Source of the DNA: Lactobacillus sp. ESL0785
GTDB taxonomy: Bacteria > Bacillota > Bacilli > Lactobacillales > Lactobacillaceae
Assembly (NCBI RefSeq): GCF_029395455.1
Contig: NZ_CP113916.1
Location: forward strand, 682,001 to 746,000
Direction of reading: 5' to 3'
Length of the DNA stretch: 64,000 bases
Shown: positions 1 through 7,293 of the stretch, piece by piece
How positions within the stretch are numbered: position 1 is the first letter of the stretch
Layout of the letters: each line of letters opens with the position of its first letter
Notes under the pieces: generated by a model
Seen by the model: the letters and a program-made list of their open reading frames with translations, nothing else
Told to the model about the DNA's origin: nothing
The model's database searches: none
Translations under genes and position numbers: made by a program

Positions 1-25
1 TTCCTAATTAATATTAATTATAGCG

Positions 26-679
26 TTAGCCGTTAGCAACAGTAAATCGTTCTTGGCGATGCTGAGGTTGCAAAATTTCTGCCACGAGCGCAGCAGCCAT
101 AGTGCCAGCAGTAGTAATGGATTCACCTGCATCATTATATAGCAACTCATCTTTACCAGTTAAAATTTTGGCAGCTTGTTCCCCGGGAATGAATAAGTTA
201 GCTGGTGAAATACCAAACCAATTGACATTATCAACATTTTGTAAAAATTGATATTCAAAGTATTGGTTCTTGGGGGTATTACGCCATGGCTTGGTAGTGT
301 CATCTTGCTCAATATCGTGCAAGACACGGTGATGGTCAGGGCCAGTAACTAGACTACCCGCGCCTAAAATAAAGGCTAATCGCGGCTTAGTAGTTTCTCT
401 AAAAAGTGCTACTAGGTGTGCAGCAAGGTCAGTATGACGGTAAGCTTGGCTTGGCGCAGTTGAAAAAGCATCAACAATTACGTCGCAGTCAGTAAAATCG
501 TCCTTAGTTAAGGTAAAAGCATCTTTAGCTAGAATTTGGATGTTAGGCACTTTAGCTTGTAGTTTAGCTAGCTTGTCTGTTTGCCGGCCGTTCGCAATAA
601 TTTCTAGGCCGTGTTTGTTAGCTTCTTTGACAAAAGCTGATCCAGCCATTCCGGTTGCACCGATTACAAATATTTTCAT
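26..679 (-). CDS. NAD(P)-binding Rossmann-fold protein, YwnB-like (COG2910 type)
   Basis: This 217-residue protein opens with MKIFVIGATGMAG, the glycine-rich dinucleotide-binding turn of short-chain dehydrogenase/NmrA-like proteins. A D-V-I-V-D-A-F stretch near residue 65 matches the strand where such proteins contact the cofactor. Length and pattern fit the cytosolic YwnB/COG2910 group, whose substrates are mostly unknown. The start has an AAGGAG ribosome site a few bases upstream. It is transcribed alone, away from the next gene. Family assignment is good; the reaction is not predictable. Confidence 0.8.
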   Translation of the reverse strand: MKIFVIGATGMAGSAFVKEANKHGLEIIANGRQTDKLAKLQAKVPNIQILAKDAFTLTKDDFTDCDVIVDAFSTAPSQAYRHTDLAAHLVALFRETTKPRLAFILGAGSLVTGPDHHRVLHDIEQDDTTKPWRNTPKNQYFEYQFLQNVDNVNWFGISPANLFIPGEQAAKILTGKDELLYNDAGESITTAGTMAAALVAEILQPQHRQERFTVANG

Positions 680-816
680 TTTTTCTCCTTAAATTGATTT
701 TAACAATCGACATTAATTATATTTTAGTGTTTTAAAATGCTGGCTTCAATTATCTGGTTTGCTTAATGCTGATTAATTTTTGCAAATAGGCGCTAAAAGT
801 TTCATTATTATTGATA

Positions 817-912
817 ATGCCAGCATTTTTACCTTTATATCATCTAAAGCTGGGCAAACAACATGGTAGTACTAAGGAAGAAATTGTTGCTGCAATAATT
901 CAGTTAGCTTGA
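817..912 (+). pseudogene. C-terminal fragment of a carboxymuconolactone decarboxylase/AhpD-like protein
   Basis: A 31-codon frame reads KLGKQHGSTKEEIVAAII followed by QLA and TGA. This matches the helix pair of CMD-domain proteins (usually K-x-G-x-T-K-E-E-I-x-E-x-I-x-Q-L-A followed by Y-x-G-W-P). The catalytic Cys-x-x-Cys half upstream and the Y-x-G-W-P tail downstream are both missing. No ribosome site is visible. I read it as a decayed remnant rather than a functional small protein. Confidence 0.45.
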
Positions 913-918
913 TTAAAT

Positions 919-951
919 AAAAGCCACAAAGATAAATTCTTTGTGGCTTTT
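919..951. terminator. Bidirectional rho-independent terminator downstream of yjdF
   Basis: A perfect 14-bp inverted repeat (arms AAAAGCCACAAAGA / TCTTTGTGGCTTTT, 5-base loop) provides A/T tracts on both sides. It lies just past the stop of the minus-strand yjdF gene. Confidence 0.85.
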
Positions 952-955
952 ACCA

Positions 956-1378
956 TTAATGACCTTGATGTTTTTTTCGTTTCTTTTCTTTTCGTAATTT
1001 AAACTTAGCTTCAGCTAATTGAGTCTTATACTTTCGCTGGTTGACTTTCTTAGTTAATTTGTTTTGCTCAAATTGCTTTTGTAAAGCTAATTGTGCCTTA
1101 GTACTGACGCCTTTTTTAATAGCTTTTTTAGCTAAGCGTTGTCGGCGTTTAGGATTAAGATGATTAACTAGATGCGGTCTTGTTAAGTCAGCTTGTTGAA
1201 AAAAGTGTAATTCCTGCCAATGATTAAGAATTAATGAATATAGCATGGTCGTTTTGGGTTCGGATGTGCCCAAATTAACTTGAGCAACTTCATAATGATC
1301 ATGATCGCGTCGCTCAAAAACAGCTTTGTAAAAGGGCGGTTCAAATACGATAGATAAAGAACTATAAATAGTAGACAT
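956..1378 (-). CDS. yjdF: YjdF family protein (DUF2992)
   Basis: This 140-residue basic protein has the YjdF layout. An N-terminal beta-rich part is followed by N-P-K-R-x-Q-R near residue 75, a G-V-S-T-K-A-Q motif near residue 90, and a lysine-rich helical tail ending KKRKKHQGH. It matches the B. subtilis YjdF pattern as I recall it. Its biochemical function is unknown. In Firmicutes the gene is typically controlled by the yjdF riboswitch, which responds to azaaromatic compounds, and a matching leader sits directly upstream here. The start codon has an AAGGAGG site. It appears monocistronic. Confidence 0.85.
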   Translation of the reverse strand: MSTIYSSLSIVFEPPFYKAVFERRDHDHYEVAQVNLGTSEPKTTMLYSLILNHWQELHFFQQADLTRPHLVNHLNPKRRQRLAKKAIKKGVSTKAQLALQKQFEQNKLTKKVNQRKYKTQLAEAKFKLRKEKKRKKHQGH

Positions 1379-1399
1379 AGTGTCATCCTCCTTAAAAAA

Positions 1400-1490
1400 T
1401 TAAGAAAGACGGACAACCAAGGAGGCAGGTTACTGATGGCTAAAAGTAGCCATGTCCGGACTACCAGCCGAACTGTGTTTTTACTTTCTA
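1400..1490 (-). promoter_or_regulatory. yjdF riboswitch (azaaromatic-sensing leader)
   Basis: The minus-strand leader of yjdF contains an A-rich start, GTTCGGCTGGTAGTCCGGAC, a hairpin ATGGCT/AGCCAT, then CAGTAACC and a CCTCC-rich arm ending GTCCGTCTTTCTT. Complementary GGAC/GTCC segments bracket the hairpin. This fits the multi-stem yjdF RNA as I remember it, and the gene downstream is a true yjdF. A covariance-model search would settle it. Confidence 0.75.
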
Positions 1491-1599
1491 CCATTTAATA
1501 TAGCATAGAACTTGGGTAAAAGTGCGAAAACCTTGCAATAACAGTCTGAATTACCTAAAATAATTGCTTACAGTTGTATTTTTATGGAGGAGATACGAT

Positions 1600-1833
1600 A
1601 TGAAAACGGAATTTAATACCGAAAATGGCCCATCAGAATTGGATATGGCTGTAAGTGACAAGGCAAAGGAAAATTTGGCGAAGTATGGTTTAACACTTGC
1701 CGATTATATTAATGTTGCTTTGACCCATGTTGCTAATGATGATCGCCAACTTAGCGAATTTTTAGAAATGGCTAAGAGAGATATGAATAAGCCGGGATTG
1801 GATAGCTGGCTCAATAATGTTGATGCAGATTAA
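1600..1833 (+). CDS. Small orphan protein, RelB/DinJ antitoxin-like
   Basis: This 77-residue acidic, helical protein is preceded by GGAGGA seven bases before the ATG at 1600, which is better placed than the possible upstream start at 1564. The segment DKAKENLAKYGLTLADYINV resembles the ribbon-helix-helix N-terminus of RelB/DinJ antitoxins (K-x-x-A-x-x-I-L-x-x-L-G-L-x-x-x-x-A). No toxin gene adjoins it, so it would be an orphan. The family link is tentative. Confidence 0.6.
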   Translation: MKTEFNTENGPSELDMAVSDKAKENLAKYGLTLADYINVALTHVANDDRQLSEFLEMAKRDMNKPGLDSWLNNVDAD

Positions 1834-1845
1834 ATAAGTTTGTTG

Positions 1846-1876
1846 CTCACTGATTTTATCAGTGAGTCTTTTTTTC
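1846..1876 (+). terminator. Rho-independent terminator
   Basis: The inverted repeat CTCACTGAT/ATCAGTGAG with a 3-base loop is followed by a run of T after the stop of the 77-residue gene. Confidence 0.85.
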
Positions 1877-1891
1877 TTAAAAGCATTAATG

Positions 1892-1940
1892 TTTACAAGT
1901 GTAGATTAATATTTTATACTAATTATAGTTTACAAGTGTA
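1892..1940 (+). promoter_or_regulatory. Copper-efflux promoter with two CopY operator boxes
   Basis: A TTTACA -35 (1892-1897), 17-bp spacer and TATACT -10 (1915-1920) form a good sigma-A promoter. Two identical TACAAGTGTA sequences, the TACAnnTGTA cop box bound by CopY-type repressors, lie at 1894-1903 (over the -35) and 1931-1940 (just past the expected start site). This is the classic arrangement for copper-inducible derepression. No copY gene lies in the window. Confidence 0.88.
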
Positions 1941-1970
1941 GACGATAAAATAATTAACGAGGTAATTAGC

Positions 1971-2342
1971 ATGACAAAGATTATTATTTTACTTAGTGGA
2001 ATTATATTAATGGGTTTTATTGCCTGGTGGTTTTTTGGCAAGCATACAGTCCAAGCAAAGCAGGCTAATATTAAGCAAAATAAGCAAAGTGTAGATATTG
2101 AAGTTAAGGGAGGCTATTCACCTGAAAAGATTGTTTTGAAAAAGGGTGTTCCAGCAACACTTAATTTTAAGCGAATGGATTCCTCATCTTGCCTTGATCA
2201 TGTGATTTTTTCAGATTTAGGCATTGATCAGAAATTGCCTCAAGGTCAAGTAGAACAAGTTAAAATTGATACAACTAAGCCAGGAATTTATGATTGGGCT
2301 TGCAGTATGAATATGTTTCATGGACAAGTGGTTGTTAAGTAG
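1971..2342 (+). CDS. Membrane-anchored cupredoxin-like copper protein
   Basis: This 123-residue protein has an N-terminal membrane segment (about residues 4-22, ending in FF) followed by an extracellular domain. The domain carries a Cys in SSSCLDHVIF, F-S-D-L-G-I, and a C-terminal W-A-C-S-M-N-M-F-H-G. These residues match the metal-binding Cys/Met/His set of EfeO-type cupredoxin domains. It is probably an outer-face copper chaperone. It sits 9 bp before the P-type ATPase behind a double cop-box promoter, so the two likely act together in copper efflux. Confidence 0.85.
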   Translation: MTKIIILLSGIILMGFIAWWFFGKHTVQAKQANIKQNKQSVDIEVKGGYSPEKIVLKKGVPATLNFKRMDSSSCLDHVIFSDLGIDQKLPQGQVEQVKIDTTKPGIYDWACSMNMFHGQVVVK

Positions 2343-2351
2343 GAGCTGTTA

Positions 2352-4259
2352 ATGAAAACAACAACGCGCTTTTGGTTGGCCTTAATTTTATCACTACCGA
2401 TGTTAATTGAAATGATCTTGATGCCCATAACTGGTTGGATGCTTCCCGGCGGCGAATGGACAATGCTAATTTTGACAACTTTAGTCATGTTTATTTCGGC
2501 TAAACCATTTGTTGTTAGTGCTTGGGCATCATTTAAAAAACACCATGCTAATATGGATACATTGGTGGCTTTAGGAACATTAACTGCTTATTTGTATAGT
2601 ATTTATGCGCTGTTTAATCATAAGCCAGTTTTCTTTGAAAGTGCTGCGTTTGTGATTACTTTTGTTTTACTAGGACAAGTTTTAGAAGTAAAAATGCGCA
2701 GCAATGCTTCTGATGCTATTGGCAAACTTGCGGGTTTGCAGGCAAAAGATGCTTTGGTTAAGCGAAAAGGCCAATTTAGTAATTTACCAATTGCTCAGGT
2801 TGTTCCGGGTGATCTAATTCAAGTTAAGCCGGGACAGAAGATTCCGGTTGATGGGATAGTTGTTACTGGTACATCGAGTGTTGATGAATCAATGATTACT
2901 GGTGAAAGTTTGCCAGTTAGTAAAAAGCCCGGTGATAAAGTCGTTGGTGCAACTATCAATCAAGCAGGAACGTTGGTATTTAAAGCACAAAAAGTTGGTA
3001 GTGACACAGTGCTGGCGCAAATTGTTGCTATTGTGAAAAAAGCGCAGAATAGTCATGCACCAATTCAAAACTTAACTGATCAGGTTGTCGATATTTTTGT
3101 TCCTGCGGTGCTAATGATTGCCATTCTTACATTTTTAGTGTGGTATGTGCTTATTGGTAAGGGCATTGGAACAGCTTTAGAGTTTGCAGTTTCGGTGCTG
3201 GTTATTGCTTGTCCCTGTGCATTAGGCTTAGCAACACCAACGGCATTAATGGTTGGCACAGGTCTAGGCGCTAAGAAAGGGATTCTAATCAAAAATGGTA
3301 CTGTCTTAGAAGCAGCTAATGATTTGAATACAATTGTGCTAGATAAAACAGGAACGATTACTGCTGGTAAGCCACAAGTAACGGATATTATTGGCAAACG
3401 CGAGCAGGTATTGCAAGTTGCTGCAAGTTTAGAAAGTTTGTCTGAGCATCCGTTGGCGCAAGCAATTCTGCAAGCTGCACGTAAAGAGCAAGTCGTCTTA
3501 ACTAAGGTAACAGCTTTCAAGGCACTTGAAGGTAAAGGGGTAACTGGCAAAATTAATGGTCAAATAGCGCTAGTTGGCAGTCCGATAATTACTGATACGG
3601 TTAAAATCCCGGCAAAATTACAAGAGCAGTTAACAACCTTACAAGAAGAAGCTAAGACAGTGGTGTTGGTTTGTTTAGCTAATGAAGTCATTGGCTTATT
3701 GGCTATTCAGGATATACCCAAGAGAAATAGCCAACAAGCAATTGCCCAACTTAAGCAGCACGGTTTAAAGACGGTAATGCTAACAGGTGATAACAAGCAG
3801 GTTGCCCACGTTATTGCCCAGCAAGTCGGCATTGATGAAGTAATCGCTGGCGTTTTACCTACTGAGAAAGCTGCTGCAATTAAGAAGCTGCAAAATAGCG
3901 GCAAGGTCGCATTTGTTGGTGACGGGATTAATGATGCTCCGGCCTTAACTCAAGCTGATGTTGGGATTGCTATGGGTTCGGGCACGGACGTTGCCATTGA
4001 CGCTGGTGGAATTGTTTTAGTAAAAAATGATTTATTAGATGTTGTTAGAGCACTGAAACTGAGTCATAAGACCTTTAATCGGATTAAGCTTAATCTATTT
4101 TGGGCATTTATCTATAATATTTTAGGGATTCCGATTGCGGCAGGTTTGTTTGCTGGCTGTGGCTTAATTCTCAGTCCGGAGTTAGCTGGTTTAGCAATGG
4201 CCTTTAGCTCATTGTCGGTAGTTATTAGTTCAGTTTTATTAGGAAAAGTAAAAATTTAG
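2352..4259 (+). CDS. Copper-translocating P1B-type ATPase
   Basis: This 635-residue pump carries the full P-type set: T-G-E-S (actuator), C-P-C in transmembrane helix 6 ([19 protein letters not shown]), D-K-T-G-T phosphorylation site, S-E-H-P-L (the His-Pro motif of P1B pumps) and G-D-G-I-N-D-A-P. The CPC motif indicates Cu+ or Ag+ export. It lacks N-terminal HMA metal-binding domains and begins directly with membrane helices, so the cupredoxin-like protein encoded just upstream may hand over or receive the metal. It shares a CopY-type promoter with that gene and is followed by a strong terminator. Confidence 0.93.
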   Translation: MKTTTRFWLALILSLPMLIEMILMPITGWMLPGGEWTMLILTTLVMFISAKPFVVSAWASFKKHHANMDTLVALGTLTAYLYSIYALFNHKPVFFESAAFVITFVLLGQVLEVKMRSNASDAIGKLAGLQAKDALVKRKGQFSNLPIAQVVPGDLIQVKPGQKIPVDGIVVTGTSSVDESMITGESLPVSKKPGDKVVGATINQAGTLVFKAQKVGSDTVLAQIVAIVKKAQNSHAPIQNLTDQVVDIFVPAVLMIAILTFLVWYVLIGKGIGTALEFAVSVLVIACPCALGLATPTALMVGTGLGAKKGILIKNGTVLEAANDLNTIVLDKTGTITAGKPQVTDIIGKREQVLQVAASLESLSEHPLAQAILQAARKEQVVLTKVTAFKALEGKGVTGKINGQIALVGSPIITDTVKIPAKLQEQLTTLQEEAKTVVLVCLANEVIGLLAIQDIPKRNSQQAIAQLKQHGLKTVMLTGDNKQVAHVIAQQVGIDEVIAGVLPTEKAAAIKKLQNSGKVAFVGDGINDAPALTQADVGIAMGSGTDVAIDAGGIVLVKNDLLDVVRALKLSHKTFNRIKLNLFWAFIYNILGIPIAAGLFAGCGLILSPELAGLAMAFSSLSVVISSVLLGKVKI

Positions 4260-4265
4260 TCATGT

Positions 4266-4300
4266 AAAAAGACACTTGATATCATATCAAGTGCCTTTTT
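4266..4300. terminator. Terminator between the copper operon and the acetyltransferase gene
   Basis: The inverted repeat CACTTGATA/TATCAAGTG with a 3-base loop is flanked by A and T tracts. It can serve both converging transcripts. Confidence 0.85.
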
Positions 4301-4303
4301 TGG

Positions 4304-4738
4304 TTAAACTTGCTTTGAAAACCGCTTTTGCGTTTTATCATAGGAATAACCAATTTTACGATAAAACTGATGCGCACCCGTTCGTTTAGTATTGGAATTG
4401 AGACGAATAGTACTAATACCCAGCTTTTTAGCTTCAGCCTCAATGGCTAGCATTAATTGGGTTCCAATACCTTGTCCTTGGTCGACGGCTAAAGCCATAA
4501 TATTGAACATGGGATCGAAATAAGTTTCTTGGTAAAGTTCAACGTGAACATAACCAAGAATTTTTTCTGTGTGAGTTTCTTCAGCTACTAGCAGAAGATG
4601 GTGTTGGCAGTCAGCAAGTAAATGCTGTAAATTAGTTTGTGTTTTAGCTAAGGGATAATTATATCCTAGTTGCGTATAATTGATTTGTTGGATTGCTGAA
4701 CTATCTGTTATTTTTACTTGACGAATTATGATTAATAT
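4304..4738 (-). CDS. GNAT family N-acetyltransferase with a non-canonical (ATA) start
   Basis: The frame encodes about 144 residues, the normal GNAT size. A beta-hairpin start (IIIRQVKITDSSAIQQI) leads to strand 4 and the acetyl-CoA loop Q-G-Q-G-I-G-T (R/Q-x-x-G-x-G/A), then H-Q-F-Y-R-K-I-G-Y. Starting at the only in-frame ATG (4510) would delete half the fold. The open frame back to a stop at 4768 contains no ATG, GTG or TTG. A strong AAGGAGG (4750-4744) lies five bases before an ATA at 4738, where homologues would be expected to have ATG. The frame overlaps the end of the upstream permease gene, so it is the last gene of the ABC operon. It is either initiated poorly at ATA or silenced by a start-codon mutation. 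Confidence 0.7.
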   Translation of the reverse strand: MLIIIRQVKITDSSAIQQINYTQLGYNYPLAKTQTNLQHLLADCQHHLLLVAEETHTEKILGYVHVELYQETYFDPMFNIMALAVDQGQGIGTQLMLAIEAEAKKLGISTIRLNSNTKRTGAHQFYRKIGYSYDKTQKRFSKQV

Positions 4739-5451
4739 ATGTACCTCCTTGTTTGTAAAATTGGCTTAATTTGCAAAATGTAAGCAATTACACCAATGAT
4801 TAACCAAATCATAGTAATGATTAGCCCATTGGTCAAGTTAATGTAGCCAAACTTAATAAAGTCGATCGGACCAGAAAAGGGAAACAAGTGGGCGATTCTT
4901 TCAAGCCAAGTTGGGTAAGCAGTAATCGTAACTAGGATACCTGCAACTAATTCAATTAGTGAACTAAATAAATTTTGCCCGAAATAGGGGTCATTTAGCT
5001 GCCAAGATAATGTCCAAGCAGTGAAACCGAAAATCACACCGTAAAGATTTAATAGTGGTAGTAAGATTAAGGCCCGAATAATGATCTTTAGCGGTGCACC
5101 TAAGCAAAAGACTAAACAGAGGTTGATTAAAGCTAAGCTAACTCCAATAATCATAGCAACGACAGCCTTAGTTAACCAATAGCGAGGACTAAAAGGCCGT
5201 TTAGCAATCAATTCGAAGTCAATTCGCAAAGTTGCATCTTTAATTAATAACTCATTCATTGTTTGCATGGTCAACCTAGCAGCGTCAATTGCAATTGACG
5301 CAATCCCAATCATCCAATTGAAGTTCCCAGTATATTGCGCAGCGATTAAAATTAGTAATGAAAGATCAATTAGTGGTGTTAGGAAAAAGTAAACGAGTTT
5401 AGTACGCCAATTATGTAGAAAGGATAGTGCAGAAAACTGGGTAGCAATCAT
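4732..5451 (-). CDS. ABC-2 type exporter permease, second subunit
   Basis: This 239-residue, strongly hydrophobic protein has about six predicted membrane helices and a cytosolic start, the layout of ABC-2 permeases. It overlaps the preceding permease gene by 4 bp (ATGA type) and is the third gene of an operon starting at 6945. Its last codons contain the AAGGAGG that serves the acetyltransferase gene. Substrate is unknown; drug or peptide export would suit the family. Confidence 0.75.
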   Translation of the reverse strand: MIATQFSALSFLHNWRTKLVYFFLTPLIDLSLLILIAAQYTGNFNWMIGIASIAIDAARLTMQTMNELLIKDATLRIDFELIAKRPFSPRYWLTKAVVAMIIGVSLALINLCLVFCLGAPLKIIIRALILLPLLNLYGVIFGFTAWTLSWQLNDPYFGQNLFSSLIELVAGILVTITAYPTWLERIAHLFPFSGPIDFIKFGYINLTNGLIITMIWLIIGVIAYILQIKPILQTRRYIY

Positions 5452-6179
5452 AGTATCTTCAGTGCTCCTTTCTTTCTGGCTAAGAAATTAACATGGCGCA
5501 CAATAATTTTGATTGCAAGAAGCCATAAGCTAAGACTAACAAGATAAGCTGGCCAATTAAAAGCCACTTGTCTGGTTAAGGTTGCTACTGGAGAGGTAAG
5601 GGGAATAAACCACTGTGATATTTGCGTCAATGAAGTTAAGATTTTTTGATTACCAAAAAGTCCTGCAAGTAGAACGATGGGAGTACCAATCAGTGTTTCA
5701 TAGACCATTGCATCTTGGGTTAAAGTTAGAAATGATGCAATCAAAATTCCCATGGTTGCTGCCGCCAACCATAATAAGAAAATAGTTAATAGCAAGTGTA
5801 GATCAATTCTGCCGGTTGCAACACCAAGTAATTTTGCTAGGGCAAAGCTAAGGGGAAAGGCACATAGGCCATAGGCTGATGCGGGTAGTAATAATGTAAT
5901 GAGAGCTGCCCGTTCATCATATTGATTGTTTAAGAGGTATGGCAGGGTTCCCTTATATCGTTCAAAATTAATACAGCCAGCAACAGTAGTGCATGAGGTC
6001 CACATGCCAAAAATGCCACTTTGTCGCCATAGCATGGGATTACCTAAGTTGTGGTTAGCATAAGCAATCGTATATTGGGTCAAAAAGACAGCTATTGTAC
6101 TGGTAATTGTCAGCCAGACGAAGTATTGATCTGATAAGTAATCTTTAACGTGGAAGAAAAATAATCGTAAAAAGCGCAT
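5448..6179 (-). CDS. ABC-2 type exporter permease, first subunit
   Basis: This 243-residue integral membrane protein has about six hydrophobic segments, for example around residues 15-35, 90-120 and 135-160. It starts 1 bp after the ATPase gene and overlaps the next permease by 4 bp, implying translational coupling. With the other permease it would form a heterodimeric channel powered by the ATPase encoded at 6181-6945. No substrate is evident. Confidence 0.75.
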   Translation of the reverse strand: MRFLRLFFFHVKDYLSDQYFVWLTITSTIAVFLTQYTIAYANHNLGNPMLWRQSGIFGMWTSCTTVAGCINFERYKGTLPYLLNNQYDERAALITLLLPASAYGLCAFPLSFALAKLLGVATGRIDLHLLLTIFLLWLAAATMGILIASFLTLTQDAMVYETLIGTPIVLLAGLFGNQKILTSLTQISQWFIPLTSPVATLTRQVAFNWPAYLVSLSLWLLAIKIIVRHVNFLARKKGALKIL

Positions 6180-6180
6180 G

Positions 6181-6945
6181 TTATTTCCTCCGCAGTTGAG
6201 GTGCTAAAGTCAAATATGATTCTTCTAGAGTAGCAGGGTGCTTACTCTCGTTAACTTGGGCCTTATTAATAATGTCGTTGACGCTACCGGTAGCGAATAC
6301 TTTACCACTACCAAGTAGAACAATGTGGTCAGCTAAGGTCTCAACCTCGCTCATTGTATGGCTGGTTAGTAAAATACTGATACCACTAGCAGCTAGGTGT
6401 TTAATTGTACCCCGAATACTTTGCGCAATTTCGACGTCTAAACCACTTGTTGGCTCGTCAAGTAAGAGTAACTTGGGTTGACCTAAAAGAGCACGAGCAA
6501 GATGTAGTCGTTGGGTCATGCCTTTTGAAAAGGTACCAACTTTTTTGTTGGCAACATTCGTTAGGTCTACAATGTCAAGAACCCGAGCAATTTCTAATTT
6601 TTGCTTACGATAAGGGATCTTGGCTAAATCGGCAAAAAACGCCAAATTTTGTTTAGCAGTACTATTACGATAAAATCCTAATTCACCGCCAAATGAAACG
6701 CCAATTTGTGGCCTTTTATTTGCAGTAGTAATATCTTTTCCATTCATCATGACCTGCCCAGAAGTTGGCAATAAATAGCCGCCAATAATTGAGACAGTAG
6801 TGGTTTTGCCAGCTCCGTTGGGTCCTAATAGTGAAAGAATTTCACCTTGAGCAATCGTAAAAGAAACATCAACCAGGGCGTTAAAAATATGTGCCCCATT
6901 CTGGTAAGTCTTTTTTAAGTGTTTAACTGATAATATATTTTCCAA
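6181..6945 (-). CDS. ABC transporter ATP-binding protein (ABC-2 exporter)
   Basis: This 254-residue nucleotide-binding domain has Walker A GPNGAGKTT near residue 41, signature FSKGMTQRL (a drug-exporter-like variant of LSGGQ), Walker B LLLLDEP followed by the D-loop SGLD, and an H-loop in LTSHTMSEVE. The first gene of a four-gene minus-strand operon, it is followed by two permeases and an acetyltransferase. The signature variant is typical of DrrA/CcmA-type exporters rather than importers. Confidence 0.9.
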   Translation of the reverse strand: MENILSVKHLKKTYQNGAHIFNALVDVSFTIAQGEILSLLGPNGAGKTTTVSIIGGYLLPTSGQVMMNGKDITTANKRPQIGVSFGGELGFYRNSTAKQNLAFFADLAKIPYRKQKLEIARVLDIVDLTNVANKKVGTFSKGMTQRLHLARALLGQPKLLLLDEPTSGLDVEIAQSIRGTIKHLAASGISILLTSHTMSEVETLADHIVLLGSGKVFATGSVNDIINKAQVNESKHPATLEESYLTLAPQLRRK

Positions 6946-7112
6946 AAAATCATTCTCCGTAAATTAATGTGTTAAAAATCAATCGCTAAAAAGGAAGGTA
7001 TGATTGATTTTAGTTAATGCGAAGAACAGCTTGATGTAACATTAAGTCTATGAGAAAATTATAGCACATTTTTATTATTCTGCTATATATTATTAATAAT
7101 AAGGATGGAAAG

Positions 7113-7247
7113 ATGACTTCATTTGAATATTTACAGCAAGCTAAACAAGAATTGGCCCAAAAGTCCTGGACGACTGTTCAAGAATATGACGATGCCAAAG
7201 TACCCGTGATAGCAGAAATTAAATGTCATATTGATCAATCTTTATAA
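7113..7247 (+). CDS. Small hypothetical protein (44 residues)
   Basis: A 44-codon frame is preceded by AAGGATGG six bases before the ATG and followed by an A/T hairpin terminator. The product is hydrophilic (SFEYLQQAKQELAQK near the start, a Cys near the end) with no membrane segment. I do not recognise a family. Ribosome-site spacing and the isolated transcription unit support a real gene. Confidence 0.5.
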   Translation: MTSFEYLQQAKQELAQKSWTTVQEYDDAKVPVIAEIKCHIDQSL

Positions 7248-7252
7248 AAAGT

Positions 7253-7291
7253 AAAAAAGAAGGATTTTTTATCTAAGAAATTCTTCTTTTT
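7253..7291. terminator. A/T-rich bidirectional hairpin
   Basis: The arms AAAAGAAG and CTTCTTTT are separated by about 20 bases. They lie between the small plus-strand gene and the end of the FtsX-type permease, with T tracts on both strands. Confidence 0.5.
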
Positions 7292-7293
7292 AT

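Noticed and set aside
1231..1494. Minus-strand frame across the yjdF start and leader
   Set aside because: It covers the riboswitch and the first third of yjdF in another frame with no matching family.
3080..3550. Long open frame on the minus strand inside the copper ATPase gene
   Set aside because: It is fully antisense to a well-supported gene, has no ribosome site or domain, and follows from the codon bias of the true frame. The same reasoning removes many others, for example 6272-6656, 19914-20234, 33524-33883 and 63056-63328.
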